Assembly (NCBI GenBank): GCA_047495785.1
Contig: JBLDXI010000017.1
Span: 2,294,001 to 2,358,000, forward strand
DNA: 64,000 bases
From: Lepidodermella squamata
Taxonomy: Eukaryota > Gastrotricha
Reading direction: 5' to 3'
Under the pieces are notes generated by a model. It did no database searches. It was not told the DNA's origin and saw only the letters and a program-made list of their open reading frames with translations. Below, in pieces: positions 32,967 to 46,248 of the stretch. The translations under genes were made by a program, and so were the position numbers. Every line of letters begins with the position of its first letter. Position 1 is the first letter of the stretch.

Positions 32967-34742
32967 CTAGAATGTTTTCTTTCCCTCATAGCATCGTCCA
33001 TCGTCGGTCCACCATTTGTCCATATTTTCGTATGAATGGGGCGGGAAAATTGTAGAAGCATAATGAGCACGAGCGCAAAGTGCGCAAAAATGTTTGACGA
33101 ATTTTCCGAATGCCCATAAATGTTCGACATCGTAAAAAGGTTTCCACCAAAAATACGAATTGTATAAAGCTGGATCCGATCCAACCTAAAAATTACATTT
33201 TCAAAGCTATACACATCACACATCGCTTGATTTCCTAACCTTTTTGAGATAAGCGGCCAAGTCTTTGGGCGATTTGAAATCGCTGGCGTCAATGTAGGAA
33301 TGCGGTGGTGCAAATAGTGACATGTCGGCGCCATTTAGCACTACTGGAATCACGTCCAGCATAGCGGCTCTGTAAAATTTCTCCGTCACGTAATCTCGGC
33401 AAAGCGAATTTTCGAATGACAGGTAATATTTGTAATTTGCCGATATAAATTCCAGGCACTCGTCTTTACTGCCGCTGTAATGGTCCTTCCGCGCGCATAC
33501 GCCATTCGTCATTCCCGGCAAACTTGTTCCGCAGCCACCGATGGTGTCAATAGTAAGGTATTTTGAAAGCTCGCGAACGTAGTCTTCACGATGGCTGGAC
33601 GTATCGCAATGGCTCGTCATCCAAACAGCATCTTTCGTTTTATTCTGCAAACGATCGAACCCAACACGAGTGAAATCGGCCTCAGCTAAAGGGATAAACC
33701 GGCCATAATGGAAGGGCACTTCAGAGTCCAATCTGAGAATTTGTATCGTATATACTCAATCTTAGGTGATCAAAATGCACGAGACAATACCTGTAGGTCA
33801 TCGTCCAATTAAAAAAATTGCTGAAGTCTTTAAGAGCTCGATAGGCCTTGTGACTATATTGCCAAACCCAGCCTAGATTCAAGTCGCAACATTGAGGAGG
33901 TTACGCTGCCCGGAAATAAAAACTCACTGTAAGTGTGGTCCGGAGTTTCCCAAAGTACAAATGTCCATAACTGGTTGGGTTTTCGCTGTGCAGGAGTAGG
34001 TCTATCCCTATCAACAAAAATTAGTTAGATTCTACGTAAGATCAAAAGGGATGGCTAACTTATAGTCGAAATCATCTCGAAAATTTATCAGCACAACATC
34101 GGCTGTATCTAAATATTTGCGATCAGCCGTGACCATGCAGTTGGAAATGGGGCATTTTAGATTCTCGAAAGGCTCACGGCCCATGCTTCCAAGCCGCCAA
34201 GTTTCATGCGCAAATAATTTTGTCCAAAATAAAATAGTTTTCGTTTGCTTAGGATCACTATTCGATGGCGGAGGTTCCAGGATAGGTTGAGGGTTCGGAA
34301 AAATTGGATAGCTAGGCAAGACCAATTTTGCGTCCGAAAGGACGGCTGGTTGATTAGCCCATTTGACCGGCAATTTCGATGTAGAATAAACTTTGGAAGA
34401 TTGAGTTGTTACGTATGGTACGAATGGTGTCGATTCATAGAAATTCACGATGGAAGCCGGAACAAAATGCTGCGGGTTTTCCGCCATGGTGAATTCGGCA
34501 TTAACGCCGGGTGATGATGCGTAAAATGGCGCCATCACGAATATTAAGCTGAAAAGGCTCATTGAGAACAGCACAAAAACAGCGCACTGTCTGCGCCTAT
34601 GATCGATTTTACCACCGCCGCCGCTGCTGAAAACCCCAATTGCGGTGTTGGCAAGCCGCTTCAACAAACTTCTTCCGCCTGGTGATGGTCTATTTACTAC
34701 TTCTGCCTCGTTCAGCAATAAGGCATTGTCGTCCGAAGACAT
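32967..34742 (-). CDS. Alpha-1,3-fucosyltransferase (GT10), tandem copy 2
   Basis: Five exons (34742-34060, 34007-33928, 33872-33791, 33732-33240, 33185-32967) total 1,557 nt, 518 residues. The start is the ATG at 34742 (MSSDDNALLLNEAEV), not an upstream in-frame TTG. A membrane helix (CAVFVLFSMSLFSLIFVMAP, about residues 41-60) follows a longer cytosolic tail than in copy 1, and the stem is about 100 residues. Catalytic motifs: QLWTFVLWETPDHTY, FFNWTMTYRLDSE, YKYYLSFENSLCRDYVTEKF, and a C-terminal KWWTDDGRC. The first three splice junctions match copy 1 in phase and position; copy 2 has one extra phase-0 intron near the end (33239-33186), fused in copy 1. Golgi fucosylation of glycans is the expected role. 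Confidence 0.93.
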
Positions 34743-37233
34743 AAATACGCAAAACAACCTAAGGCCAAGGTAATTAAATATTGTCAAATTAATTCGTGAA
34801 AAAACTACAGCTACAACCAGGTTCGAGGTAAACGCGGCTGTTTAATATGTTTACAGAATTATTTTGTGGAATTTCTGCTGTTTGCCCTAAATCATGAAAT
34901 AGGTATATTTTTAGCAGCAGACAGCAGATATAAATGGCATCGCTATAAATTTGAATTATAATGAATAGCGCTTAAGAAAATACAGCTAAAGATCCTGTAA
35001 TGTCGTGGTATGACTGCATGACAATTGTCTTACAAAGCAACTGCTTCCATTAGCAGAATCACCCTGAGAAGGTATTCTCTACGTTTTACTCTAGAACACA
35101 AGCAACAAGCGTGCGAGCCGGTGAGAGCCCGCGCTATATAATGCATGTCGAAAAACAAGGCATTATTATGAATAGCTTAGCATGTATTCTTCTTTAGCGC
35201 TATCCCACACTGCCGACAAGATGGCGATGAAACTCGTATTATTGTCGCCTAATACTGGTTTGTTAGGTATATACGAGGCGTGTAAGAAAAGAGGCGGTGT
35301 AACTTCAGTTTATCACTGCATTTATCGCATAGTCATGCATTATTCATTTAATTGGGCGCAGGCGCAGTCTTCCACCCTGAAAACGACTACGTCAAAAGAA
35401 ACGCCACAGATCCTATAATTTACTGCTCTAAGGCCGGTTTGTAGATTGTGTTTTAGCGAATGCCTTTTAGCGTATCACGCCCGCTTATCGTAAGAAAACT
35501 AATGCTTCCAGATAACAATTAATATTGTCCAAAATAATTTGTAATATAAGTATAAGTAAAGTTGTTATCGATCAGTTATGGGAATTCTTAGATATGAGCG
35601 TCAACGGTGGAGATAAGTGACGCCTTGATGAACGTGTATTTTCTGTTCTGGTGGGTGCGGCGAATATTGGGAGATACTCAACTCAACGCGCTGATTTGCG
35701 TTGCTCTCTCTCGATCCCATGCGACGACACGTAGAGGCAATAGAGACAGAGCGAGGAAGATAAATAGTGACGCGGAAGACTTGCTTTATGTGCTGAATAA
35801 GCCGACGGTATTATTATGTTGATACAATATTGCTATGCCAGTAAAATATTCATGACCTGAACAATAATCAATCTCTCTCTCTCGTTTTGTTTACCTTGTG
35901 GAAGTTGACGACTAATTTTCCTACAAGTACAGCTTGTGCCTGAAATCAGCCATTTTTTATCATGCGCTCTAAAATTTAAACGCATGGGTTATAGCTTTTG
36001 GCAAGAAATATATCAGTCAAAAAGTGAACTTGATAGTCAGGTCGAATAATTTTATTGCAAATGTTTGTTGTTTTGCTTGAGAAACATGGTAAACACTGTG
36101 TTAGCGTATGTGGAGGTGATAAAAGTGTGCGTAGAAAACATTTCAGCATTATTTACTCGCTTGTATTTGCAGATAATTAAATCTATGTTCAGTGTGCCGT
36201 TGGAAATTCGTCTTTCGTCTTATTTCGAAAGTTGATGGATCAACTTGACAGCAGTTTCCTATCGAGAAATCAGCCTGTCCGAATTTATAATACTCAAAAA
36301 TTAAAGACATTCGTTATATAATATACAATTACCAAAATATGGTGAAATTAAGCCACAAACGGCTTGAAAACAGCATCGACATGAGGGACAACATCGGCTT
36401 ATTGTATTAGATGCCGTTCAAGTGCCGTAAAGTGCCGTTTGCAATTCTCAATTTTTTTCATTTTTAAAACCACATCCCATATAATGCAATGGTGCAGTTG
36501 CAATAATTAAAAAGGAACCGGGACGCTGAGATTAAATCAGATTAAAGACTAACGACTAATTGTTGTTACACGTAGCCTATTATTCAATATCTCGAAGATG
36601 CAGTCATTAGCTGTGATCTTAATGATTTTTCGCTCAGATATGCCAATGGAATCCAAGCTTCATGCAGCTCCGTGATACTGTTTATCTAGGAAATAGGAAA
36701 TTTTCGAAGCGCGGAAACTGAGATGAAGCTTAATTTCTCGAGCGTTAAACTTATCTTGCAAATCGCATATCTCCTTCGCCAGCTCCGAAGAGCTAATTGT
36801 ATTATCTCAATGGAAATCACGCTGGATCGGCAATCTTTATCAATTCAATTGTCCACATTGCGCCTCAGTCACAGTCGCTCCTCGGCGATGGACGAAATTG
36901 GTCATGGAATTTGGTACCCATAGATTCCCGGTCATTCAGTTTGCTATCCTCTGAAGCTCAAAAGCTTCAGAATTGCTGGAACTCGGGCAAAAACTGGAGT
37001 TTTGACAACAAACAATCAGCGAAAATCGCCATGGTAGACTAACCCTGACCCACACTCTCTACGAGGAAACCCGAAACTCGAAACCAAAAACCAAAAAACA
37101 GACCCGCCCAAAAACGTTAGCAAATGCGAGCAAAATCTGTTGTTTTTTATTTAACGGTGATACTCTAAATAAAAAACTTTTTGTATTTGTTCATTAAATG
37201 GAAAAAAATATAAAGTCCTTGACATCTCTAAAT
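34743..37233. other. 2.5-kb gene-poor stretch
   Basis: No supported gene. It contains short simple tracts (CTCTCTCTCTC near 35871) and three close copies of AGTGCCGT (36411-36440). It should include the promoter of fucosyltransferase copy 2. Confidence 0.4.
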
Positions 37234-37560
37234 TCAATGTTTTGGCGGGCCATCAATGTGTTGCCCGAAGACAGTAGCTTTCTTGCTACGACGGCGTTTG
37301 TAGGCTTCTCTGAGTGAGTGGAAAAGCCACCTGGGCACTAATGCCTGGGCCCTAGAGAAACAGTCAGCAATAACTGAAGTACCAGGGGTAGGGATTTCAA
37401 TTAAGTAGTTATTAAACCAGTTCAAACTTTCCTAGAGCGTAAGCTCGCGATTTTCTCACAAGCTCCGCCTTATGGCGAAAGCTTGAGTCCGTCAGGGCGA
37501 GGAGAAATCGTAATTCCTGATCCTGATCCTGATCCTGAAGATATCTGAAATATCTTACCT
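37234..37560 (-). CDS. Possible small spliced gene of unknown function (3' exons)
   Basis: I do not recognise this protein. Two exons join cleanly in phase 2: about 37536-37433 (ending AA|GTTTGAAC, encoding ELRFLLALTDSSF and HKAELVRKSRAYALGK) and 37367-37234 (after TTTCTCTAG, encoding AQALVPRWLFHSLREAYKRR, then SKKATVFGQHIDGPPKH and TGA). The composition (Trp, Arg/Lys clusters, amphipathic helix) looks like real protein rather than random frame. The 5' part is unclear: a TCCTGA repeat (37515-37538) sits at the exon start, and only a 24-nt intron would join it to the preceding frame. It is divergent from SMC5, whose ATG is about 400 bp away. Confidence 0.35.
37515..37538. repeat. Hexanucleotide repeat (CCTGAT)n
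   Basis: Four units of CCTGAT/TCCTGA in a row at the edge of the small minus-strand gene; on that strand it would encode Asp-Gln repeats. Confidence 0.8.
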
Positions 37561-37965
37561 CGCCGCCCTAATCTGCTTCCATTGGATGTTGGATGGAAGA
37601 TTGCTCTTGTAGCGAATCCGACATATAATCATTATTTGTATCTAGACCAGCTGGCAGGCAGGAAAACGTGAATTTACTGGCTTGAGCTTTGAGCTGCTGC
37701 ACTGTATTCCTGCAGTGGTAGATTTCGAGGTTAATGGTTAATCTACCCTCCAGAGATCCTTCTTGATCGGAGACTAGGGTTTTGGTTTGATAATTATTGA
37801 CTTTTAAGGATTGGAAGCAAGAAACTATGACTGCCTGTAAGCTTTAAGTGCATTTAGCTTTATTACTTTTCATCAAACCTTGGGTTAGGCTTGCTTTAAG
37901 CCTATTTCACTTCATTCCAGTTTTTATGCGTTTTCTAGCATGTTTGATTGACTGATTTGCTTGCT

Positions 37966-40900
37966 ATGCCGCAACGCCCCGGTACTTTGTTATCTCTGCG
38001 CATGCAGAATTTCGGGTAAGCTTCAACAATGATTTTGAGTGATGGCCAGTGATACCTAACTTTTTTCTATAGACCTCATGTCGATACCACATTTGCATTT
38101 CCATCCTCATTGAACATCATTGTTGCGCCGAATGGATCTGGCAAGTCAACCATTGTAAACGGAATAAGTTTGGTCTTTGGAGGTGCACCTCGAACTCTTG
38201 GTCGCGGTTCGACGCTTGATCAATTTATCAAAGATGGCGAACAAGAGGCCAATGTTACTGCCGAAATGTAATTAATTAAGGGATAAACTTTTATTGAATC
38301 ATTCAAATACTTCATATTTTCTTTCTAGAATCGGGCCGAGTGGCGCGGTCATGAATATAAAACGAACTATTATTCGAGGAGCTCCAACACAAGCACCAGC
38401 TGGCCGGAAAAGAGGCGCTGCTGATGAAAGCGAATCTCATACTTCAAAGTCTTACTTCTACATAAACGACCGTAAAGTCACTAAGGACGAAATGCAGAAT
38501 CTTGTGGAAAACATGCGCATTCAAGTCGAAAATCTAACGCAATTTTTGCCGCAAGATCGTGTTGACGATTTTACTAAAATGACGCCTATCGACCTGCTGA
38601 AAAACACAGAACTCGCTGTTGGTGGTCGAGAGCTTCTCGAGCTGCACACTCAGCTGAAAGAACGAGCAAGTGCACTGAATAATGAACACAATGACGTTGA
38701 TTCAAAAATAACCGAAGTCGCGCGTTTGAGAGATCAAAACAAACCGCTGGAAGCTCAAATCACTGCTGACGAGCATCGACGTCAGCTGGAAACGCGTTTG
38801 AGTAATATGCGGGATGTTCAAGTCGCTCAAGATTTTCAAACCAAGAAGCAGGTCGCTCAACAAGCAAAGCAGGTAGCAGAGCAAGCTGCTGCTGCATTGG
38901 CTGTGGTTGATAACGAATTGAGACCTTTAGAGCAGAAGTTGGAAGAAAATTCCCGAGCCTTGTCGCAGAACAGCGAAGCTGAATTCGTGAGAATTAAGAA
39001 ATTGATCGCCGATAAGTTGAAGCAAATGCAAACCGTGGCTCAGCAGCAATTGGACATTGGTTTCGAAGCATCGAAGACGGCTCGCAATCGGGTTCGTTCC
39101 TCAGTCGACGAGCTGAAACGATCTCGGGAGCAGATTCCAGCAATTCGCGCTGATCTCGAGGAAAAGAAGCAGCGATTAGCTCAACGGCGATCACAGGCTG
39201 AGGACGAAGAGGAGATGAATCGATTGAAAGCCGAGCTCAGAACAGCCGAAGACAGCCGCATAAAATGTGACCAAACTGCAAGATCTGCCCAGCAAGAGGT
39301 TTCTGCTCTTGAAAAACAAGTTGTTGATTTACGAAACCGCCTGGCCCAATTGAACAGTGTCCAACAACGTCGCCTCGATAACATGAGACAGCATGACTTC
39401 CACACTTATCAGGCAGCTAATTGGGTGCGAGACAATAAAAACGTGTTTCAAGACGAAGTTTATGGCCCGATCCAAACCTTGCTCAACCCCACTTCGAAAT
39501 TGGCAGCTCGCATCCTTGAATCAAAGATCCCTCATGGAGATATGCGTGCTTTCATGACTTTGAACCCCGCCGATCAAAAAACATTGGCCAACTTGTCTCG
39601 ACCTCCCAACAATTGGAAAATCAACGTCAGTTACGCCGGATCAATTCCAGATTCAATTCAAGCACTCAATATCGAACCTTTACGCCGTTTCGGCATCGAT
39701 GCAGTTCTCTCAGATTTGTTCGACTGCCCTCCCGTTTTGAAGCGTATTTTGTGTCAGCAGTTTGGCTTGCACATGATTCCGGTCTGTACCAAGCCCGGTG
39801 GTCGTGTTGATACTCAAGGCATATTCGATGCGAATCGATCTATTCGAACAGTTGCGACGGACGAATTTTTGTACAACGCTGTTACGATGCGCTACGGCCA
39901 GGGTTCTCGCATTTTCACTGACTCAGGCCTCAGCGATCAAATTCGCTGTCTCGGCGAGTCGATCGACCCGAAATTGGTTGCGGAATGTGAGGCTGACATC
40001 GCAAGCGCCACTGAACGTCTTGACATCGCGAAGGCAACTGCCCGAGAAGCAGCTAGCAAGGTTGAAGTTGAAGCTCGCAATGTTCAAACAATCAGAGACC
40101 GTGGCACTGCTGTCTACAACCAGCTGGTCGCGACTCGGCGTTTGGCGAAGGAGGTTAATGATGTTCGAGATGCTTTGAAACGAGCTCGTGACGTCACCAT
40201 CGACTACGAACGACTCGCCGCCGAGGCTCAACGCGAACTCGACGCAACAATTGCGAAGCAACTGAAGTTGAACGACGAGATAGAGAAGACTGGCCGTGCC
40301 TTGAACGACGCGATTCGTCGTGGCTGTGAGTTGTGTGTTGAAGTTCGCGTGCTAGAACGGCTTGTTGAGCAATCGGTCGGGCAAGTCAACGAACTGCGAG
40401 TTTTGAAACAGCAGAGGCAAAACGAAAAACGGCATGCTGATAACGATCACGAACTTGCTAGAGCGGCAGCTGCGCAGTTGAGGGCCCGAGCTATCGAAGC
40501 CGTTCAACGCCTCGAGCAAGCCGGCATTGATATTCGCGATTACACCGACCCTGAGACTGTTATACGCGAGATCAGCGAACTGACCAATCAGCTCGACGCC
40601 CTTCAAGCCCCAATGGACCAACGCCAGCGTCAGATTTACGAAGACCGTTGTCAGCGGATTGCTAAGCTCGAAGATGAGATTAAACGCGGTAAACTGAGTG
40701 CAGATTCAGAGCGAGAGATTCTCGAACGTGACGGGGCAGCTTGGCGGCAACGGATCAACGAAATCATTGCGGGACTTTCACAACACTTTGCCGAGTCGAT
40801 GAATTCATTTGGGACTGGGTGCTCTGGCGAAGTCGCTTTCAATCAACCCGAGGATATAACCGATTATAGCAAGTAAGAAAAAATTATTTAAGGCGGTTGA

Positions 40901-41326
40901 AAAATAAAATCATTGACATCTTTTCTATTTAGTTATGGTCTGGAACTTCGCGTTGCCTTCCGAGCCAACATGCCGAAACGACCAGTTTCGCCGGCCTATC
41001 AAAGCGGTGGCGAGCGAGCTGTTACCGCACTTAACTTCATTCTAGCTCTGCATCACTACACGTCTTCGCCTTTCGTTGTTGTTGACGAGTTGAACCAGGG
41101 TATGGATCCTATCAACGAACGACGCTCTTACCAGTTTCTAGCCAGAACAGCGCTGACCCACGGTGCTGCGCCCTGCCAGTTTTTATGGATCACCCCGAAG
41201 GCTTCGCTTCTGAACGCTGATGTTTTCTCAACTCCGGGTGTAGCCATGATAACCATCGGCCGACGAGTGGCCACTATCACAATTGACAATGCCGAAAATG
41301 AGGAGCATGCCGCAAGTGGCTATTAG
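37966..41326 (+). CDS. SMC5: SMC5, SMC5/6 complex ATPase
   Basis: Four exons (37966-38015, 38073-38267, 38329-40872, 40933-41326) total 3,183 nt, 1,060 residues, the usual SMC5 length. The N-terminal half has the Walker A APNGSGKST and the SMC5-specific NLTQFLPQDRVDDFTKM. Two long coiled coils flank a hinge (about residues 480-590, with VYGP-IQTLLNP and DTQGIFDANRS nearby). The C-terminal half has the ABC signature YQSGGERAV, Walker B FVVVDELNQGMDPINER and the LWITPK block. With SMC6 it forms a ring that resolves recombination intermediates and protects replication forks. Most of the protein is one 2.5-kb exon, unlike its neighbours. Acidic and Arg-rich coiled-coil sequence is typical. Confidence 0.96.
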
Positions 41327-42259
41327 ACATTTTCATTTCATCTTACTGTTTCCGGTGATTTTGTTATATACCATTCCTACTTAGTACTCGTGAAATATCT
41401 CTTTTCGTCGAAAACACGGGCCTTATCGTGTTGAGTAAAAGGCGATAGTTGCAGAAAATATCTCGTTTTATTACAAAGTTGAAAAAATATTTTTTACGAA
41501 TATGAATTATGATAGAAACCCGAAAGAATAGGTAAACAAACACTGTGCGCAATATGCTCCATGCAGTCGATCTCCGAAAATATGGCTACGAGAAACAAAA
41601 ATAGAATTCAAGCGCAGCGTTTGTTGACTAGAGAGAGATAGAGAGAGCAGAAACAATTGCAGTCATCATTACAGATCATGCAAACAATAAAAACACTGAC
41701 TAGACGAGAGCGAGTAATTCAAAATAAGTTGGTATGATAGATCGTAAAAATGTTCGGGTATTTATGCGACTAGTCGACGAACGAGTTGCTGAGAGAAACG
41801 AGCAAGGAGAAAAGTACCACCTCATCCTGATAAACCAGTGAAAAATTCAGAATTAGGATGATCGTATCATTGTTTAAGTCTATCCAAGGAGATCACAACG
41901 TAAGTTCACGACCGAAAGGCGCGATTCAACGGAAAACCTGAGCCCACAGCGACGACCGATGATGCGAGTCATCGTCAACGCAGCTATATTCGACCAATAA
42001 GTAAGCATTATTCCGGCGTCGATAGAGGCGAGTTGACGTTCAGCTTTTGATTTCCAATGATGATTATTGCACAAATGGCCTCTCGCTCCACGACACGTAG
42101 GAAGGAGATATAACAATAGTTTAAATAGTCAACTTGCAAGGTCGTGGCAGTAAAAAGCAGATAAGTTTGTAAATAGTATATAATGGCATCTCGATTTATC
42201 GATTCGGTGAGTAAAAAATGAGAGAACGAAATTCGATTATGAACAATAGCACGGCACTA
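41327..42259. other. Convergent 3' regions of SMC5 and RGS
   Basis: About 930 bp with no gene seen. A short GAGA tract lies near 41630-41650. Confidence 0.45.
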
Positions 42260-45200
42260 CTATGTGGATTTTTGAGATTTAATTTGTTGCTGCAACGACT
42301 CGGTGGAATTCGCATTCGCCAGGCCGGCTTTGTCTTGCGCGTTTAGAGCAGGCGTACTTGCACAGGTTTGCAATGGGGCTTGAGCCGAAAGCAACACGCC
42401 GGTCGATACCGCATTTGATGGGTTACTGCTAGCCGCTGGGGCAAGTTGTAATATCATACCACGAACAGCGTCCATTATCGAAGCCTATCAAATCAAAATA
42501 AATAATTAGTCCTCCGTTGTGATAAAAATAAATGCGTGCTCAACAGATTTCTTTGGTGTCTAAGTATCCTTCGAGCTCTATCCTTCAAACATCTAGTAAA
42601 CGTACGCAATCTATCCGACTATGTTCAGGCAAATTGGCTAACAACAAAGTTACTTATTAAGCTTATTAGGTATCTGAATAAGTCTAATGAAACAAAGGTA
42701 AAACCATACTTGTTTTCAATCAGACAGGTGGATTAAAATGCGAATCGGCATTCCCATGTTTTGGTGAGGTACATCACATGAAAGTGGACAGGAGTTTCTA
42801 GAGAGACATCGGTAAAAATTTGCATTGAACAAAACTTTGAATCAACTCGCAACGGTAAAAATGGTACTGATCTTCACTACATTAAGCGGCGGAGTAGGAG
42901 CGACGAGGAAATGATAAAAAAACGACAACAGTAATGCAAATAGGACTCGGGTGGATTTTTACAAATTTCGATCAATCAATCAAGCCATATCTTATAACTC
43001 ACCGCGCCCTTGATTGGATTGAATGAAACAAAAATAAAAAATTTAATTTACATCATTGCGAATATTTCAGCTTTCTCATCCTGTCTACTCGTATTCATGC
43101 AATGCATCAAGTTTATAGTAACATAAAAAGCTAATAAGCATAGTAATCTACATAGCGAGCATCGAGAGTGTCAATATTACGATGAAATTACGTACTCGTG
43201 TTCAGATTTTTCGAAATTTTGAGGCGCATAAACACTTTAGTGGAACCAAACGGGACAAATTAAAGACGTTTCCAAATAATTAATTTCCCCGCTAATATTT
43301 AAAATGATATCACATGCGAAAATAATCATCGAATTATCATAACCACGATAGATTGAAACAGAAAAGCGGAAAAATCTGAACAGAGTGGGTCAAGGGATAC
43401 TTTAGGGGTGGCTATGATTTACCGCCAACTCTATATGGTGTCCTGCTTAGCCGACGACGGAATCAGACTACGCCTGAATACAGCTAAGGACATCTGTAGG
43501 GAAAGCAGTTGAGTAGTAGTTGGATAACAAAATAAGATCATCATAGTATCGAAATAGTAGCTTAAATTAAATTAAAGTAAAGGGAAGATGATATATCAGA
43601 TCATACGGGCCAGATCCCGAAATGAAGAGGGTTGGGCGATCGAATTTGCAATAAATCAACTAATGCAGCTAAAATTAACTGGGATGTTACCGCGACTGAC
43701 CAGTCGGCTTAGGTTAGTGGTAGTAGTGTTGAAACAGCTGCTACTGTTTGACAGATGATCTAACTATTCTCAACTGAAAAGCAGCGTGAAAAAAACCCGC
43801 TCAAATAACAGGTAGAAACATAATGGTCATAGTGGTCTTGCTTATTAGTGTGAAACTTCTACCCTATCAAAAGGACTAAAAAACTGTAACTTACTTTCTT
43901 CTTCGCCGCTGGAAGCTCCCGGTAAAATTCAGATCTGATGAAACGATTGTAGCTATCGTTTTTCATCAAATTATAAATTTGATCCTAAAACGAAAATTCC
44001 CGGTTTGACTAAATTTTAGAAGAATCACAAACACTTTACCTCTGCTTCATCAAATGTATAACGATCCAACTGGGCCTGAGCGATTCTAGATCGAACAAGC
44101 TCAGCGACCCTGCTGTCGATATTTACCGGGTCGGAACAGCCAGGGGCAAGATGCTCACTGGGGAAATGCAGGTTCAAGTTTTGAAGAATTACTCAATCTA
44201 AAATGATGCTTACTTGAAAATGATTTGAACTCGGCTTTTGACGTCGCGGATAGGCAGTTGGCTCAACTCACGGCAGGCGCGGTAAAACCGGAGATTCTCA
44301 GCTGAGAACTCCTTCTCTAGGAAGCGCGAGAACTGGTCGACCCCGGCTGGGTCGCGGAGCAACTCGTGTATGTTGAACGCCCAGCGTCTCACTCGCCGGC
44401 CCGACAAGTTACCTGCACTTGCGTTGGCCTTCTCAGCCTCCCAAAAGTCGGCCGAGTCGCTGACCCACGGATTAGATGGTTCAACCCGGCTGATGAAACC
44501 ATCGTAATCCGAGTACATGGCGGTAAAAGCCTTCAGATTTTCAAAGGTCTTGGAAACCTTCGATCGCGTTCTCTCCAGAGTTTTCTTAATAATAATTATC
44601 TGAAAGCATAAAAAATGGTTTTTCCCAGATTCAAACTTAGATGAGAACACACCTCTTCCATCAGTTTGGCTTTCCGCTCCTCTTCAAGCACTTCTTTGGT
44701 CTTGGACTGCCGCTGAATGCTGACAAGTCGAAAGCTCTTCCTGTAGTCCAATTCCATTGGTTTCACACAACCAGGCTGTTGAAAATTTGTGTATAAATAA
44801 AAATTCGATTATTTGGTGATTTCGACTTACGACAGGCTGAAAAACATCCCAGAAAGCGCGCTCCTGTCCGTCAAGAATTTTCTGTTGACTTTTCGGTCGT
44901 TTGCGATCGACACGGTACTGCGCTTCGGCTTGTATGCAAATGGAGTCCCATTTGCGAGCGAGCTGGCGCTGCAGCCGGTCGAGCGCCTCGGTTTCGTAGT
45001 CGAGAAGTTGCAGGCGCTGCTTATCGGTAAGCGTCCGCTTGCAAAGGTAGATTGCATATTCACTGTCGTCTGGCTCGAGGCAGTTCGACAGCCAAAGACA
45101 TGGAGTCTGGAACCGGTAGAGTGAATTATCATTTTTCACTGTAAGGCAGTGGTCGTCGATAGGAAACACATAGCCGTGAACAGCCATCAGGTGAGCGAAG

Positions 45201-46248
45201 TGCAGAGCTTGCACTAATGAATAAATTAATAAATTAATAGAAGCTTGGCTTTTTGAGAAATCTACTCACTTCTGTCAACTTTAAGGTGGTCCAATAGCCA
45301 AGTAACGAGGTCAACGCCTCGAAATACGGAGGGCGTAGTTGTCAGCAGAGTCTTAACATTACGAACAGGCACACGGTCGTCTTCATAGACCATCCGCTTT
45401 AAAACAGCCTCGATCTAGAAAAATCAAAACAATTCAATTCGAGCGGGTTTTTGATGATAAAATTAATTAGGAAGCCAAGGTGAAAAATCGACTAATTTTT
45501 AGGACAGTATATTTTCATTAAAATTAGACTCAAATTTCAATGGCGAATCTTAAACCTAAAAACGCCTTGATATAAACAAATGAGTATTCAAACCTATTCC
45601 AAGGTAAGTCGAAAATTTGTCAATTGGCGAAAATCAGGTAAAAATTGAAAAATGCTCATAATTTGCAGAATTTATTTTTCGGTTTTTTAAGCTGATTTTT
45701 CATCCTAATTACGGATTATTTGGGAAGGCTGGCTATAAGGGAAGAATGTGAAAAAAACTTACTCGTCTGAAAGATGCATAGTGGGGGTGATTTTCCAGCG
45801 TTGGCAGTTTGTTAGCAGCGGCATTGCTGGCGGTCGCCTCTGAACTGACGGCAAGGGCGCGGCGTGCGAGTTGAAGCGTTGCGACAGACGGCGGCGCCAT
45901 GTCCTCGGTGGATTGCTGGCGGTCTGAAGATGGCAAGGCGTGATGGTCAGAGTCAGCAGCTGACGCCGAATCGCCACGTTTGTTGGAACCACCGGCAGCC
46001 GGTGGCCCGTCCGGCGACGTGGGCGATCCGAAGTGCAGGCTCATGGTGTGAAACGACAGGAAACGGTGCCGGCGATCATCTGCAGTCGACTCGGACGTTG
46101 ACAAAGACTTGGTAGGCTTTTGCAGAAATGTACTCGACCTGTGAGCTTGCAGGTGAATTTGCTGTGCTGGCGGCAGCAAGGTGCTCTCAGAAGTTTTCTT
46201 TTTCAGTAAATGATTTGAACTACTACAGGAAGAAGGCGGAGAAGTCAT
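42260..46248 (-). CDS. R7-family regulator of G-protein signalling (RGS6/7/9/11 type)
   Basis: Eight exons, approximately 46248-45763, 45414-45272, 45213-44831, 44775-44653, 44599-44214, 44157-44040, 43984-43895 and 42484-42260. Order: Ser/Thr-rich N-terminus (about 160 residues), DEP domain (FRGVDLVTWLL...MAVHGYVFPIDD), DHEX linker, GGL domain ending in PSNPWVSD, the G-beta5 binding signature, and an RGS domain (FSRFLEKEFSAENLRFYRAC, RYTFDEAEDQIYNLMKNDSY, RFIRSEFYRELP). This architecture is unique to R7 RGS proteins, which with G-beta5 speed GTP hydrolysis on Gi/o in neurons; EGL-10 and EAT-16 are the nematode relatives. The last exon, after a 1.4-kb intron, encodes a low-complexity tail and is less certain. 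Confidence 0.92.
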
